Assembly (NCBI GenBank): GCA_937944405.1
Contig: CALDYR010000014.1
Location: 1 to 64,000, forward strand
Source: an uncultured Pirellulaceae bacterium
GTDB lineage: Bacteria > Planctomycetota > Planctomycetia > Pirellulales > Pirellulaceae
Length of the DNA stretch: 64,000 nt
Reading direction: 5' to 3'
The translations under genes were made by a program, and so were the position numbers. Shown here in pieces: positions 8,960 through 18,307 of the stretch. The notes under the pieces were generated by a model. The model was not told the DNA's origin, did no database searches, and saw only the letters and a list, made by a program, of their open reading frames with translations. How positions within the stretch are numbered: the stretch's first letter is position 1; each line of letters opens with the position of its first letter.

Positions 8960-9033
8960 TAGGCCAGGCAGGACTCGAACCCGCGACAAAGGGATTATGA
9001 GTCCCCTGCTCTAACCAACTGAGCTACTGGCCC
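8960..9033 (-). tRNA. tRNA with CAU anticodon, probably tRNA-Ile2 (lysidine type)
   Basis: The minus strand folds as a cloverleaf. The acceptor GGGCCAG/CTGGCCT has G1-U72 and discriminator A. The D arm is AGCTCAGTTGGTTAGAGC. The anticodon stem GGGGA/TCCCT has loop CTCATAA (anticodon CAT), and the T arm reads GCGGGTTCGAGTCCTGC. The 3' CCA is not encoded. The initiator signature (three G-C pairs next to the anticodon loop) is absent, so it is elongator Met or Ile2. The variable region TTTGTC resembles Ile2 genes. A TATAGT at 9060-9055 on the minus strand could be its -10 box. Confidence 0.93.
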
Positions 9034-9133
9034 GCAAGTAATTTGCAGAACAACACTATAAAATAAAATTCGCCGAAAAACTACCGATCCAACGATGTTT
9101 CGTTCGCGCCCCCCCGTTTTTACAATACGCCAA

Positions 9134-9919
9134 ATGCCTAATCCCGAAATTAACGTTGCCAAGTACAATCGTAAAGCCTGGGATCATGTTGCCGATCAGG
9201 GCGATGCGCTCTACCACGCGATGACGCCCGAACAAATTCAGCAGGCCAAGGCCGGGAAATGGCGAATCCGAGTCACTCCAACGGTCGCTGTTCCCCATGA
9301 GTGGATCCTGCCGGTCGCCGGGAAGAAAGTTCTATGTTTGGCCGCTGGCGGGGGACAACAAGCCCCAATCCTTGCCGCGATCGGGGCCGATGTGACCGTC
9401 GTTGATCTAAGTCAAAAACAGTTGCGGCGGGATCAAGAGATCGCCAAACGTGAACGACTGACGATCAATACGATCGTGGCGGATATGGCGTCGATGCCGC
9501 AAGTGGAAGAGGCGTCCTTCGATTTAGTTATCAATCCCTGTAGCGTGATCTTCTGCGCCGATGTGCGACCGGTTTGGGCCGAAGCTTACCGAGTGTTAAA
9601 ACCGGGAGGACGCTTTATTACCGGTTTCATCAATCCGATATATTACCTTTTTGATGCCGCGAAAATGGATCGAGGCAAATTGAAAGCCCGCAACAAAATC
9701 CCTTATTCGGATCTTCAGTTAAGTGAGGAAGAACGTACAAAACTGATAGGTCCCAATCGCCCGCTGGAATTTGGTCATTCACTGTCTGAATTGATTGCCG
9801 GACAATTGGAATGTGGTTTTCAAATGACCGGGTTCTATGAAGACCGTTGGGGAGATGACGATCGGCTTAGTACGTTGATCGATGTGTTTATCGCAACTTG
9901 TGCGATTAAGCGTCGCTGA
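9134..9919 (+). CDS. Class I SAM-dependent methyltransferase
   Basis: The 261-residue product has the Rossmann methyltransferase core. Motif I is VLCLAAGGGQQAPILAAIGA near residue 72, an acidic VVDLS ends strand 2, DMASMP lies near residue 117, and FDLVINPCSVIFC and AYRVLKPGGRFITGF follow. It resembles methyltransferase type 11 enzymes (UbiE/YcgJ-like). The substrate cannot be read from sequence. I chose the ATG at 9134 (MPNPEINVAKYN); thirteen upstream codons in frame look like leader. It stands alone, divergent from the tRNA. Confidence 0.85.
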   Translation: MPNPEINVAKYNRKAWDHVADQGDALYHAMTPEQIQQAKAGKWRIRVTPTVAVPHEWILPVAGKKVLCLAAGGGQQAPILAAIGADVTVVDLSQKQLRRDQEIAKRERLTINTIVADMASMPQVEEASFDLVINPCSVIFCADVRPVWAEAYRVLKPGGRFITGFINPIYYLFDAAKMDRGKLKARNKIPYSDLQLSEEERTKLIGPNRPLEFGHSLSELIAGQLECGFQMTGFYEDRWGDDDRLSTLIDVFIATCAIKRR

Positions 9920-10506
9920 CAACAACGAGCTCAAGGGATGGCAATGGACTAACAGTTGACGACGAACTAACAGGTAACAGCGTTCATTAGAAAAAGTGTA
10001 ACCGTTCACGGGTTTGGGAAAATTGGCCAAAAACTACGGTCTTTTGAAATGGCACGACAGGTACCTGTGGCGTCAATAGACGAGATGTGCCGGCTCGTGT
10101 TATCGAACCGTCCATATGCAGCCCCGCCTTTAAAACCCGTGAACGGTTACGAAAAAGTTGACCACTGCACGCAAGTTTTGAACTTGGGTTAGGCAGGGAT
10201 GGGCTTGAAAATTCGTCAAAGAACTTTGCGGCTACAAACGCTCCGGTGGTTTGTCAGTTCCTATCGATGTCGTGGGATTCGCCCGAATTCCGGTAAACAC
10301 AGCCATCGTGAATTTTGGCCAATCCTACTAAATCCCACTACGATCTGGGAGCTTGCCACTAAAAATCCAGAAAGCGCTTGTTCCAAAGCACCATTTTTAG
10401 ATGCCCGCACCATGTGGAACTTTGTAAGGCCAAACAGCGCCACCGAGGGCCGCGCTACGATCTGGTGGTTTGATGTGATCTGGTTGGGGCGACCGTGACT
10501 TTCGGC
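9920..10506. other. Gene-free stretch containing a MITE
   Basis: This 587-bp stretch holds no supported coding region. Its only clear structure is the 153-bp inverted-repeat element at 9998-10150, described separately. Between 10151 and 10506 short open frames exist without ribosome-binding sites or recognisable motifs. Confidence 0.5.
9998..10150. mobile_element. IS66-like MITE with 8-bp target duplication
   Basis: A perfect 18-bp inverted repeat (gtaaccgttcacgggttt at 9998-10015; its complement at 10133-10150) bounds 117 bp of non-coding sequence. The same 8 bases, gaaaaagt, flank it directly on both sides (9990-9997 and 10151-10158). Ends beginning GTAA together with 8-bp target duplications are hallmarks of the IS66 family. 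The element is therefore best read as a non-autonomous IS66 derivative. A 10-bp palindrome (caggtacctg) lies in its middle. Confidence 0.8.
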
Positions 10507-11535
10507 TTATGGGGTAATGTGTACCATCGCCTTGAGCACCTTTGATGCGGGGTCTAAAAAGGTTGGGAAATCGGCGGCAAGGTCATCCATCGTCGTGCGA
10601 TGAGTAATCCAGGCATCGGTGTCGATTCTGCCAGCCTTCATCAGTTCGATGATCTCGGTGAAGTCTTCGGCGAGCGCGTTGCGCGATCCCATGATTGTCA
10701 TTTCCCGGCGATGCATTAACGGATGCGGGAATTCAACATTATCCGAGGTGACCCCAACATATACTAATTTGCCGGCGAAGGCCACGAATTCCAGCGCCCG
10801 CGACATGCTGAATTTGTTGCCGGTGGCGTCGATGACGGCTTCGCAGAAGTTACCGTCGGTTAAATCCGAAAGCGCTTGTAATTCGGAACCGTCTTTTTGG
10901 ACTTGGACGGTGGCGTCGACGCCCATTTCATTTTTTGCGAAATCCAAACGGTCTTGGTTCATATCCATCATGATCACGCGGCAGCCTCGGATCTTGAGGA
11001 ATTCTACAACCGTCAAACCGATCGGTCCACAGCCGATCACCAGCACATTCTCCCCGGCTTCGGTGGCGGCGCGGTTGACCGCGTGGCAGCCGATGGCCAG
11101 TGTTTCGACCAACGCGAGCTGTTCGAATTTAAGCCCGTTGCCGACGTGCAGTTTATGCGCCGGCAGAATGAATTCTTCGCACATGCCGCCGTTACTGTGG
11201 ACGCCGATGACTTGGAGGTCGTCGCAACAATTTGGGCGTCCGCGTTTGCTGGAGTAGCTGTTGGGATTGTTCATGTACGGTTCGACGCTACATCGATCGC
11301 CGACCTTCACATTAGATACGCCTTCGCCAATTTCGATCACTTCCACGCCAAGTTCATGGCCGGGAGTGCGTGGAAACTGAAAGAACGGGAATTTTCCTAA
11401 GTACGCTGAGGTGTCGGTGCCGCAGATGCCCACGCGATGAACTTTAACTTTGGCTTGGCCAGCCAAGGGGATTCCGGGGGCTTGCACATCAATAACGGCG
11501 ATAGACTGTTTGGCGTCGAAAGAAATGGCTTTCAC
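10507..11535 (-). CDS. Zinc-type sugar-acid dehydrogenase (L-galactonate dehydrogenase-like, MDR family)
   Basis: A 342-residue medium-chain dehydrogenase. Catalytic zinc ligands are visible as GICGTD (Cys38) and PGHE (His60-Glu61). The Rossmann motif VLVIGCGPIGL lies near residue 170. VIDATGN and TIMGSRNALAEDF closely resemble E. coli L-galactonate 5-dehydrogenase (LgoD/YjjN), which yields D-tagaturonate. The structural-zinc loop, normally with four Cys, keeps only the CC pair in GRPNCCDD. I chose the GTG at 11535; the upstream codons read as leader. It is divergent from a tagaturonate epimerase, which suggests a shared pathway. The substrate is inferred, not shown. Confidence 0.8.
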   Translation of the reverse strand: MKAISFDAKQSIAVIDVQAPGIPLAGQAKVKVHRVGICGTDTSAYLGKFPFFQFPRTPGHELGVEVIEIGEGVSNVKVGDRCSVEPYMNNPNSYSSKRGRPNCCDDLQVIGVHSNGGMCEEFILPAHKLHVGNGLKFEQLALVETLAIGCHAVNRAATEAGENVLVIGCGPIGLTVVEFLKIRGCRVIMMDMNQDRLDFAKNEMGVDATVQVQKDGSELQALSDLTDGNFCEAVIDATGNKFSMSRALEFVAFAGKLVYVGVTSDNVEFPHPLMHRREMTIMGSRNALAEDFTEIIELMKAGRIDTDAWITHRTTMDDLAADFPTFLDPASKVLKAMVHITP

Positions 11536-11749
11536 GAGTGACCTACAACAAATAGGGGGAATGTGACGGGGCAGTGTTCTGGTTGATTTGGAATTTTTTG
11601 CTTGAAAATGCGACTTTCTGAGCTTCGCATGAGGAGCAGAAAACACGAATCAGTGACCTGAAATTTTTGTAAACAATGCACTATAGTCTTACACAAGCAA
11701 ATTGAACACTTACCCCTTCAGCTTCCAGAATTTCTGCTAGGTATTTTAA

Positions 11750-13003
11750 ATGGCTCTTATCATCGAAAAGTTTTCCTTTGGCGTCGGCGATCGTTTTGCT
11801 CATCAGGCTAAAGCACAGTTAGCGGCGGTCAAAAACGCCGCTGAACAAGGCGTTGAAGTTGTGCCGGTGTGGAATAAGTCCAACCGCGAACATACGACCA
11901 TCGGTTCGGTGCCACAGAGCACACGCGATGCAGCAGACGCCGCGTGCAGGGCGCTCGATTGGCAGTCTTCGCACTACGTTGACGCCGATCACATCAATTT
12001 GAAATTGGTCGATGGTTTTCTCTCCAGCAGCGATTTTTTCACTTTGGACGTGGCCGACGCTATTGGTTCTCCGGCGTCCGAAGAAGACGTCGCGGCCTTC
12101 ACCGCCAGCGTCAGCGATTTGGTGGGGAGGCTGAAAATCGAGGGGATCGAGGGGGAGTTAGAGATCACCGAAGAACTCGTCACCGCCACCGCCAATAAAT
12201 TTCTCAAAGCGGTCCAGTCCGCCGGCGAAATTTACCGACATATCGTCCAAGCGAAAGGGGAAGGAAATTTCGTGACAGAAGTTTCCATGGACGAAACCGA
12301 CAGCCCGCAAACTCCGCCGGAGCTGTTGGTGATTTTGGCGGCGTTGGCCAAAGAGGAAATCCCATTACAAACCATTGCTCCTAAGTTCACCGGTCGATTC
12401 AACAAGGGCGTCGACTATGTTGGCGACGTAGCGCAGTTTGAAAAAGAGTTCTCTGACGATTTGGCGGTGATTGCCTACGCGGTAAAGAAATACGGGTTGC
12501 CGGAAAATCTGAAGCTTTCGGTGCATTCGGGAAGCGATAAATTTTCAATCTACGGCCCCATTCGACGGTGCTTGGAAAAAACAGGTGCCGGTTTGCACAT
12601 TAAAACCGCAGGCACGACGTGGTTGGAAGAGCTGATTGGTTTGGCAGAAGCCGATGGCGAAGGTTTGCAGTTGGCCAAAGACGTTTATGCCCAAGCGTTC
12701 GAGCACAAAGATGCGTTGTGCGAGCCTTACGCGTCGGTGATCGATATTGACTACGGCCAACTGCCATCGCCTGAAGAGGTTAACGAATGGTCGGCAACAC
12801 AATACGTCAATGCATTACGTCACGATCCCAACCACCCTGAGTTTAACGCTTCGGTCAGGCAACTGCTGCATGTGGGGTACAAGATCGCGGCAAAGATGGG
12901 CGACCGCTATTTGAACATGCTGGTTCAGTGTGAAGATTCGATCAGCCGCAACGTCACCGAGAACCTTTACCAACGCCATTTAAAGCCTCTGTTTCTCTCC
13001 TAA
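11750..13003 (+). CDS. uxaE: Tagaturonate epimerase family protein
   Basis: The 417-residue product matches the family of Thermotoga UxaE, which interconverts D-tagaturonate and D-fructuronate in hexuronate breakdown. Shared blocks are VSMDETDSPQTPPE, GVDYVGDVAQFEKEF, LSVHSGSDKFSIYGP and LHIKTAGTTWLEE, in the same order. The His, Glu and Asp residues in them fit a metal-dependent TIM-barrel isomerase. It is shorter than the roughly 480-residue Thermotoga enzyme, mainly at the N-terminus. It is transcribed away from a dehydrogenase predicted to make tagaturonate. UxaC lies 33 kb away on the other strand. Confidence 0.85.
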   Translation: MALIIEKFSFGVGDRFAHQAKAQLAAVKNAAEQGVEVVPVWNKSNREHTTIGSVPQSTRDAADAACRALDWQSSHYVDADHINLKLVDGFLSSSDFFTLDVADAIGSPASEEDVAAFTASVSDLVGRLKIEGIEGELEITEELVTATANKFLKAVQSAGEIYRHIVQAKGEGNFVTEVSMDETDSPQTPPELLVILAALAKEEIPLQTIAPKFTGRFNKGVDYVGDVAQFEKEFSDDLAVIAYAVKKYGLPENLKLSVHSGSDKFSIYGPIRRCLEKTGAGLHIKTAGTTWLEELIGLAEADGEGLQLAKDVYAQAFEHKDALCEPYASVIDIDYGQLPSPEEVNEWSATQYVNALRHDPNHPEFNASVRQLLHVGYKIAAKMGDRYLNMLVQCEDSISRNVTENLYQRHLKPLFLS

Positions 13004-13117
13004 CCGGCAACCCGTGGCCCGATCGTGGGGAAGGAGATGACAGCGGCGAATTGACGGGCACAAGGACCAACGTGCAACGGACCGCCGAACCTTATGGCCC
13101 CCCGTCGCCCGCGGTCA

Positions 13118-13396
13118 CTACCCCATCAGTCGTTTGGCGCGGTTGGCTTCTTGCATCACATTTCGGATCAGCATGCCCCCGATCAGCAAAGGGATCGCGC
13201 TGGCGATGGCGGCCATGGTCCAAGAATAAGCCCACTCCGTGGGGATCGTACTTTGGGTGTCGCCAGCTTCCGCGTTGGTTGCCGACAAGTGGGTTTTCAG
13301 TTGTAAAGAAAAATTGATCACTCCCCACATCATCAGCAAACACCCCGACAGGACGGTGCTGATGTAGCGGACGATCAGAGTCAAACGAACGGCCAT
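13118..13396 (-). CDS. Small two-helix membrane protein, unknown function
   Basis: A 92-residue product with two hydrophobic segments (about residues 10-30 and 60-78) joined by a polar loop containing NAEAGDTQST. No family recognised. It lies 45 bp downstream of the zinc-ribbon membrane protein on the same strand, so the two may be cotranscribed. Calling it real rests on its hydrophobic pattern and placement. Confidence 0.55.
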   Translation of the reverse strand: MAVRLTLIVRYISTVLSGCLLMMWGVINFSLQLKTHLSATNAEAGDTQSTIPTEWAYSWTMAAIASAIPLLIGGMLIRNVMQEANRAKRLMG

Positions 13397-13441
13397 GAAA
13401 AATGTTGGGCGAAAGAGAGTTGGGTTGATTGGAACGAGCGG

Positions 13442-15238
13442 TTAATTTAATTCCTCGACCATTTTTCCGCTATGCCACCCCGTGACCGCCGCGTACCCCA
13501 AAGTAGCAAATGACAACACGATCGCTCCAAATGCCGAGGTTATGATATTGAGATAGGAGAGCGCAATGGCCATCAACAGCCCCGAAAAGAACGCAAGGCC
13601 GGCTAAAACGAAGACGGCCAACCCGACGGATTTCCACTGGGACCGTCGGCGGTGATAGTTCCCAAATGCGTCAACGCAGATGATGTGAAATGGCGATTGG
13701 GTGTGCCAGACCGACACCAACATCGGTAACGCCAAAACGAAACGCAGCGGAGCGCTAAGCCATGTGGCCCCGAACATCATCAGCGGTGCCCCGGCCACGG
13801 CGAAGCTGAACGCGATCATTAAAAAAGTGCTGGTCCATTCGCTCGATGGCCCTATTTGCCAGGTTTCGATTTGTTGCACTCCGGTGGCCGTTTTTCGAAA
13901 CACCACCCCGGCACAGTACCACAAAAACAAAGTCCCCAAACCGAACAGTGCCCATCCGACACCGATTCGCCAAAACGCCATGACGGCTGTGTCGCCCAGC
14001 GTGGGAGCGTCGATCGCCACGTAGTCGGCAACGGCAACGTGGCTGACGACATTACCCGTGGCCAACAGAATCGCCGCCGCAATACAACGCACCACAACGC
14101 CGGTTTGGGTCACCAAATTTGTCATCGCGCTCAGTAGGCTATCAAATTCGAATTCCGGGAATTCGGATAGCGTTTCCGATCGACCTGAATTCTTCTGGCG
14201 ATTGCTTCGTTTTTTCTGTTTGGCAACCTGGACCGATTGAGGACGATAGGTGGGGATCCAAGGTTGCTTGAGTTCTTCAGCGCTGTGACGTGATGACGTA
14301 GGGCCCTTCGCCGGCAGCGTTTGGGGAAGGGCGTCTATCGGTAGGTCAGTGATCGGTTGGAGCCTTAAACCGTCGGAAGCGGCAAAGGCACCGGATTCGG
14401 TTTTGCCGGTGCCCGCAATCGGCGCTAATAGATCGCGCGAATCGGGAGCTAAACCGAATGAAGGATCGACTTCAATTGCGCTGGTTAGTTGTTCGTTTGA
14501 AGTTTGGTGTGGGAGTGTTTGGGAAAAGTTTGATTCTTGTTTCGCGCTACTTTCGATTTGTTTCTCAGTTGGTTTGGGAACGGTGATCTTCGAAAAACAG
14601 TCAGCACATTTAACTTTCGTACCGACCGCGTGGGTGGCCACAAACAAGTGCGATCCGCACACCGGACATTTCAACGCGCAAGTCTCCGGTGCCGATAGCA
14701 CGTCGGTGCCCCCGTCGATCTCCAGACGTTCATCGTGGTTGACTTTGAACGAGGCTTGCTCTTGATTCAAGTTCATGGTTGCGTCAAGCGGTTGGTGGGA
14801 GGGAACGATATCTGATGCTCGTGGCTGGTCTTGAGTGTCAGGAAAGTGCAAGTTCTCGAAAACAGCAGATGAATTATTTAAATTGTTTCCGCCGAGTATC
14901 GATTCCGATTCTGCGGCGAAACTCCGAACCTGTTCGGCACGGCGGTCGTCTGTACTTTCATCAATCCGTTGATTGGAGATTGTCGGCGGATTGTCTTCGG
15001 CGATAGGGCGGTCGGCAGGCGAGTCGAAAAAGGGGACGGATTGTTCATCACGGCCATCGATTTTGTGATCGGCATTGTCGGTGATGTTGGAACTGCCAAA
15101 TAAGTCGTCCAAGGGCCCTACCGCTGGCGAAGGGACTAAAAGTGTAACCGAGCACCCCGGGCAGTCGATGCTTTGCCCGGGCTGTTGATCCCGCGCGTTG
15201 ATTTGCTGCAAACACTTTGGACAATCAAATTCAATCAT
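13442..15238 (-). CDS. Zinc-ribbon membrane protein, unknown function
   Basis: A 598-residue product with two zinc ribbons in a soluble N-terminal half. One is CPKC...CPGC at residues 5-30; the second is CPVCGSHLFV...VKCADC near residue 205. A long Ser/Asp/Gln-rich low-complexity linker follows. The C-terminal 200 residues hold five or six membrane segments beginning near residue 385. I chose the ATG at 15238 (MIEFDCPKC) because the ribbon begins there. Such ribbon-plus-membrane proteins are common in planctomycetes; a role in sensing or protein interaction is only inference. It is divergent from nadE. Confidence 0.75.
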   Translation of the reverse strand: MIEFDCPKCLQQINARDQQPGQSIDCPGCSVTLLVPSPAVGPLDDLFGSSNITDNADHKIDGRDEQSVPFFDSPADRPIAEDNPPTISNQRIDESTDDRRAEQVRSFAAESESILGGNNLNNSSAVFENLHFPDTQDQPRASDIVPSHQPLDATMNLNQEQASFKVNHDERLEIDGGTDVLSAPETCALKCPVCGSHLFVATHAVGTKVKCADCFSKITVPKPTEKQIESSAKQESNFSQTLPHQTSNEQLTSAIEVDPSFGLAPDSRDLLAPIAGTGKTESGAFAASDGLRLQPITDLPIDALPQTLPAKGPTSSRHSAEELKQPWIPTYRPQSVQVAKQKKRSNRQKNSGRSETLSEFPEFEFDSLLSAMTNLVTQTGVVVRCIAAAILLATGNVVSHVAVADYVAIDAPTLGDTAVMAFWRIGVGWALFGLGTLFLWYCAGVVFRKTATGVQQIETWQIGPSSEWTSTFLMIAFSFAVAGAPLMMFGATWLSAPLRFVLALPMLVSVWHTQSPFHIICVDAFGNYHRRRSQWKSVGLAVFVLAGLAFFSGLLMAIALSYLNIITSAFGAIVLSFATLGYAAVTGWHSGKMVEELN

Positions 15239-15372
15239 GCGGGCCGTTATCAACGAAATAGATGGACCGGTTTCCAGATAGCCGCGTTACGGTAAAAATC
15301 ATGTTTGAGGATTACTTGCCGCTGACGCTATCTTAGTCGGTTATACATTGCATTGAAAGATTCAGGCTGAGT

Positions 15373-17373
15373 ATGAAATTAGTCAAAGTCGCCGCCGGTG
15401 TGCTAAACCAAACTCCAATCCACTGGCGTAATAACCTGCACAACATAAGTGCTGCTATCGCACAAGCGCAGCAAGAGGGAGCGTCCTTGCTTTGCTTGCC
15501 GGAACTGTGCATCACCGGGTATGGCTGTGAAGATGCCTTTCACGCTGCTGGGATACGCCAAAGGGCGGTGGAAGTTTTGATGGAAGTTCTCCCGATGACC
15601 GAGGGGATGGTCGTTTCGGTAGGCCTGCCGTTAATGTATGCCGGCGGGATTTTCAACACCGCGGCGTTGATTGTTGATCGCGCTTTGATCGGTTTTGTCG
15701 CCAAACAACACTTGGCCGGTGATGGCATCCATTACGAACCGCGCTGGTTCAAGGCTTGGCCGGCCGGGGTTCAGGGCGAAATCGAAATTGCTGGCGTCGA
15801 GTATCCCATCGGAGATTTAGTTTTTGATGTGGGCGGAATTCGAATTGGATTTGAAATCTGCGAAGACGCTTGGGTGGGGATAAGGCCGGGGGGAAGTTTG
15901 GCGGCGCGGGGCACCGATATCATTCTCAATCCAAGCGCCAGTCACTTCGCGTTTGGCAAACACGAGGTCCGTAAGCGTTTTGTTTTAGAGGGCAGTCGCG
16001 CTTTCAATGTGACGTACGTCTATTCCAACTTAGTGGGGAACGAATCGGGCCGAGCGATCTATGATGGCGACGCGATGATCGCTTCGGGGGGGCAGTTGCT
16101 GGCGACGGGAAACCGATTGTTTTTTGACACTCACCGGTTAACGACTGCCACGGTGAACATCGAAGCCACACGGATGGCGCGCGCCCGTACCGGCAGTTTC
16201 GAACCATCGGTCGATGGCGATGAAACCGATGTGATCGACGTTAGTTTTCGTTGGCCCGAGAGCCCCTTGATACGTGGGTTGGTGATCGATGAAGACTGGG
16301 AGATCGACACCGATTTAAAGGCTGAGGAGTTTTGCCGGGCCGTCGCCCTGGGGTTGTTTGACTATATGCGAAAAAGTTTTTCGCGCGGGTTTGTGGTTTC
16401 ATTGAGTGGCGGTTGTGATTCGGCCAGCGTCGTGGCAATTGTGTATGCGATGTTTCGATTGGCGGAGCATGAATTGGGATTCGAACAAGTGCTTCAGCGC
16501 ATCGGTCATTGCCTACCCGATGACGTCGTGCCTCAAGACGTTCGGCAACTGACGGAGGTGTTATTGACGACCGCTTACCAAGCCACAGAAAACAGCGGCG
16601 ACGTGACTCGTCAGGCGGCCGCTGGGATCGCCGCGGAGATTGGCGCGACTCACTATTTGTTTGACGTTCAGCCGATGGTGGATGATTATCGGACGGCTGT
16701 TTCCAAAGCGATTGGCTATCCCTTGACTTGGGAAAAACATGATATTACGCTGCAAAACATCCAAGCCCGAGTCCGTTCGCCCAGCGTCTGGATGTTGGCG
16801 AACTTGAACAGGGCGTTGCTATTGTCAACCAGCAACCGCAGCGAAGCGGCCGTGGGGTATGCCACGATGGATGGCGACACCTCCGGTGGCGTCAGCCCGA
16901 TTGCCGGAATTGATAAAGCGTATTTACGGCAGTGGTTGATTTGGATGGAACGTACAGGCCCGCTGCATATTGGCCCGTTGCCGGTCCTGAAGTTGGTCAA
17001 CGATCAACAACCGACCGCTGAACTACGCCCGCCAAGCGAACATCAAACTGACGAAGCCGATCTCATGCCCTACGAGATACTCGACGCGATCGAGGGCTAT
17101 GCGATCGGTGATAAACTCGTTCCGGTCGAGGTCTTTGAACATATGCGGGTCGAATTTCCGGAAATCGCGCCACAACAAATGGGACAGTGGACAATTCGAT
17201 TTTTTACCCTCTGGTGTCGAAATCAATGGAAACGTGAACGTTACGCGCCATCGTTCCATTTAGATGACAAAAACTTGGACCCAAAAACGTGGTGTCGGTT
17301 TCCTATTTTGTCAGGCGGGTTTGAACGCGAACTTCAAGACCTAAGGGGGCGTATGAAATCAGAACCTGTTTAA
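15373..17373 (+). CDS. nadE: Glutamine-dependent NAD+ synthetase
   Basis: Last step of NAD biosynthesis: nicotinate adenine dinucleotide is amidated with glutamine as ammonia donor. The 666-residue product has two domains. An N-terminal nitrilase-type glutaminase shows the triad Glu44 (LPELC), Lys111 (VAKQH) and Cys163 (FEICEDAW). A C-terminal ammonia-dependent synthetase shows the ATP-pyrophosphatase loop SGGCDSA near residue 345 and LLSTSNRSEAAVGYATMDGD. The length fits the two-domain form. Confidence 0.95.
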   Translation: MKLVKVAAGVLNQTPIHWRNNLHNISAAIAQAQQEGASLLCLPELCITGYGCEDAFHAAGIRQRAVEVLMEVLPMTEGMVVSVGLPLMYAGGIFNTAALIVDRALIGFVAKQHLAGDGIHYEPRWFKAWPAGVQGEIEIAGVEYPIGDLVFDVGGIRIGFEICEDAWVGIRPGGSLAARGTDIILNPSASHFAFGKHEVRKRFVLEGSRAFNVTYVYSNLVGNESGRAIYDGDAMIASGGQLLATGNRLFFDTHRLTTATVNIEATRMARARTGSFEPSVDGDETDVIDVSFRWPESPLIRGLVIDEDWEIDTDLKAEEFCRAVALGLFDYMRKSFSRGFVVSLSGGCDSASVVAIVYAMFRLAEHELGFEQVLQRIGHCLPDDVVPQDVRQLTEVLLTTAYQATENSGDVTRQAAAGIAAEIGATHYLFDVQPMVDDYRTAVSKAIGYPLTWEKHDITLQNIQARVRSPSVWMLANLNRALLLSTSNRSEAAVGYATMDGDTSGGVSPIAGIDKAYLRQWLIWMERTGPLHIGPLPVLKLVNDQQPTAELRPPSEHQTDEADLMPYEILDAIEGYAIGDKLVPVEVFEHMRVEFPEIAPQQMGQWTIRFFTLWCRNQWKRERYAPSFHLDDKNLDPKTWCRFPILSGGFERELQDLRGRMKSEPV

Positions 17374-17504
17374 GATTCGCAGGAAAGCTGGGCCAAGACG
17401 TTGGGATTGGATTACGATATAGTGAATTATACCGCTGCAAAAAACGGAACGCCGTTTGTTGATACCAGCGATCCATCCTACAATATTTCTAATTTGGATT
17501 TTGC

Positions 17505-18287
17505 ATGAACACTTTCTCTCGTTGTCTTACCGGCTGTTTTTTATTCGCGACGTTGGCCGTTGCGAACATGGATGGTCCGCGCTGCGTGATGGCGCAAACA
17601 GATTCACCGATGATCGCGCCGGCTGAGACGGGCGACTTTCAATCCATCTTTAACGGAGTTGATCTCACCGGTTGGACCGGTGATGATCGATTGTGGAAGG
17701 TAGAAAACGGTGTGATTCACGGTGAAACAACGAAGGAGACACCTTCCAAAGGCAACACGTTTTTGATTTGGGAATCGGGTGCCACTGCTGATTTTGAGTT
17801 GCGATTAAGCTTCCGCGTTTCGTCGGTAAACAATTCTGGGATTCAATACCGTTCGGCTCACATTACCGATCCATCCCAAAAACCGAAAAACGATTTTGTA
17901 TTGCGTGGCTATCAACACGAGATCCGTAATTCGGGAGACATGCCTGATGTTCCCGGTTTCATTTACGACGAAGGTGGAAAGCGTCGCCGCCTCTGTCTTG
18001 CTGGCGAAAAAGCCACTTACAAAGATGGTGAAAAAGTAGTGGATGCTACCCTCATCACTGGCGAAGAGTTTAAGTCGTTATTCAAGGTTGATCAATTTAA
18101 CGACGTCGTGATCATCGCCAAAGGCAAACACATTCAGCACTTTCTTAACGATCGTTTGATTCTCGACTTCACTGATTCTGATGACGAAGCGCGGCTGTCG
18201 GGGGTGCTGGGATTGCAATTGCACGGTGGCAAACCGATGTGGTGCGAATTCAAAGACATTCGGATTAAGGATCTAAGCGATCAGTAA
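17505..18287 (+). CDS. DUF1080 (3-keto-disaccharide hydrolase) secreted protein
   Basis: A 260-residue exported protein. An N-terminal signal peptide (residues 1-30, hydrophobic core LFATLAVA, cleavage near VMA-QT) precedes a single DUF1080 domain, a concanavalin-like lectin/glucanase fold. The domain starts SIFNGVDLTGW and contains NSGIQYRS and the C-terminal GLQLHGGKPMWCEFKDIRIK. The family is greatly expanded in planctomycetes and some members hydrolyse 3-keto-glycosides. The substrate here is unknown. Its stop codon lies inside a 17-bp tandem duplication. Confidence 0.9.
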   Translation: MNTFSRCLTGCFLFATLAVANMDGPRCVMAQTDSPMIAPAETGDFQSIFNGVDLTGWTGDDRLWKVENGVIHGETTKETPSKGNTFLIWESGATADFELRLSFRVSSVNNSGIQYRSAHITDPSQKPKNDFVLRGYQHEIRNSGDMPDVPGFIYDEGGKRRRLCLAGEKATYKDGEKVVDATLITGEEFKSLFKVDQFNDVVIIAKGKHIQHFLNDRLILDFTDSDDEARLSGVLGLQLHGGKPMWCEFKDIRIKDLSDQ

Positions 18288-18307
18288 ACGAAAGCGATCA
18301 GTAAACG
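18274..18307. repeat. 17-bp perfect tandem duplication across a stop codon
   Basis: The unit aagcgatcagtaaacga occurs at 18274-18290 and again at 18291-18307 without mismatch. The first copy contains the TAA stop of the DUF1080 gene, so the duplication adds a second in-line copy of the gene's 3' end. Confidence 0.9.

Noticed and set aside
10199-10498. Open frame of 99 codons between the MITE and the dehydrogenase
   Set aside because: No ribosome-binding site, atypical composition (Trp/Arg-rich) and no motif; likely chance.
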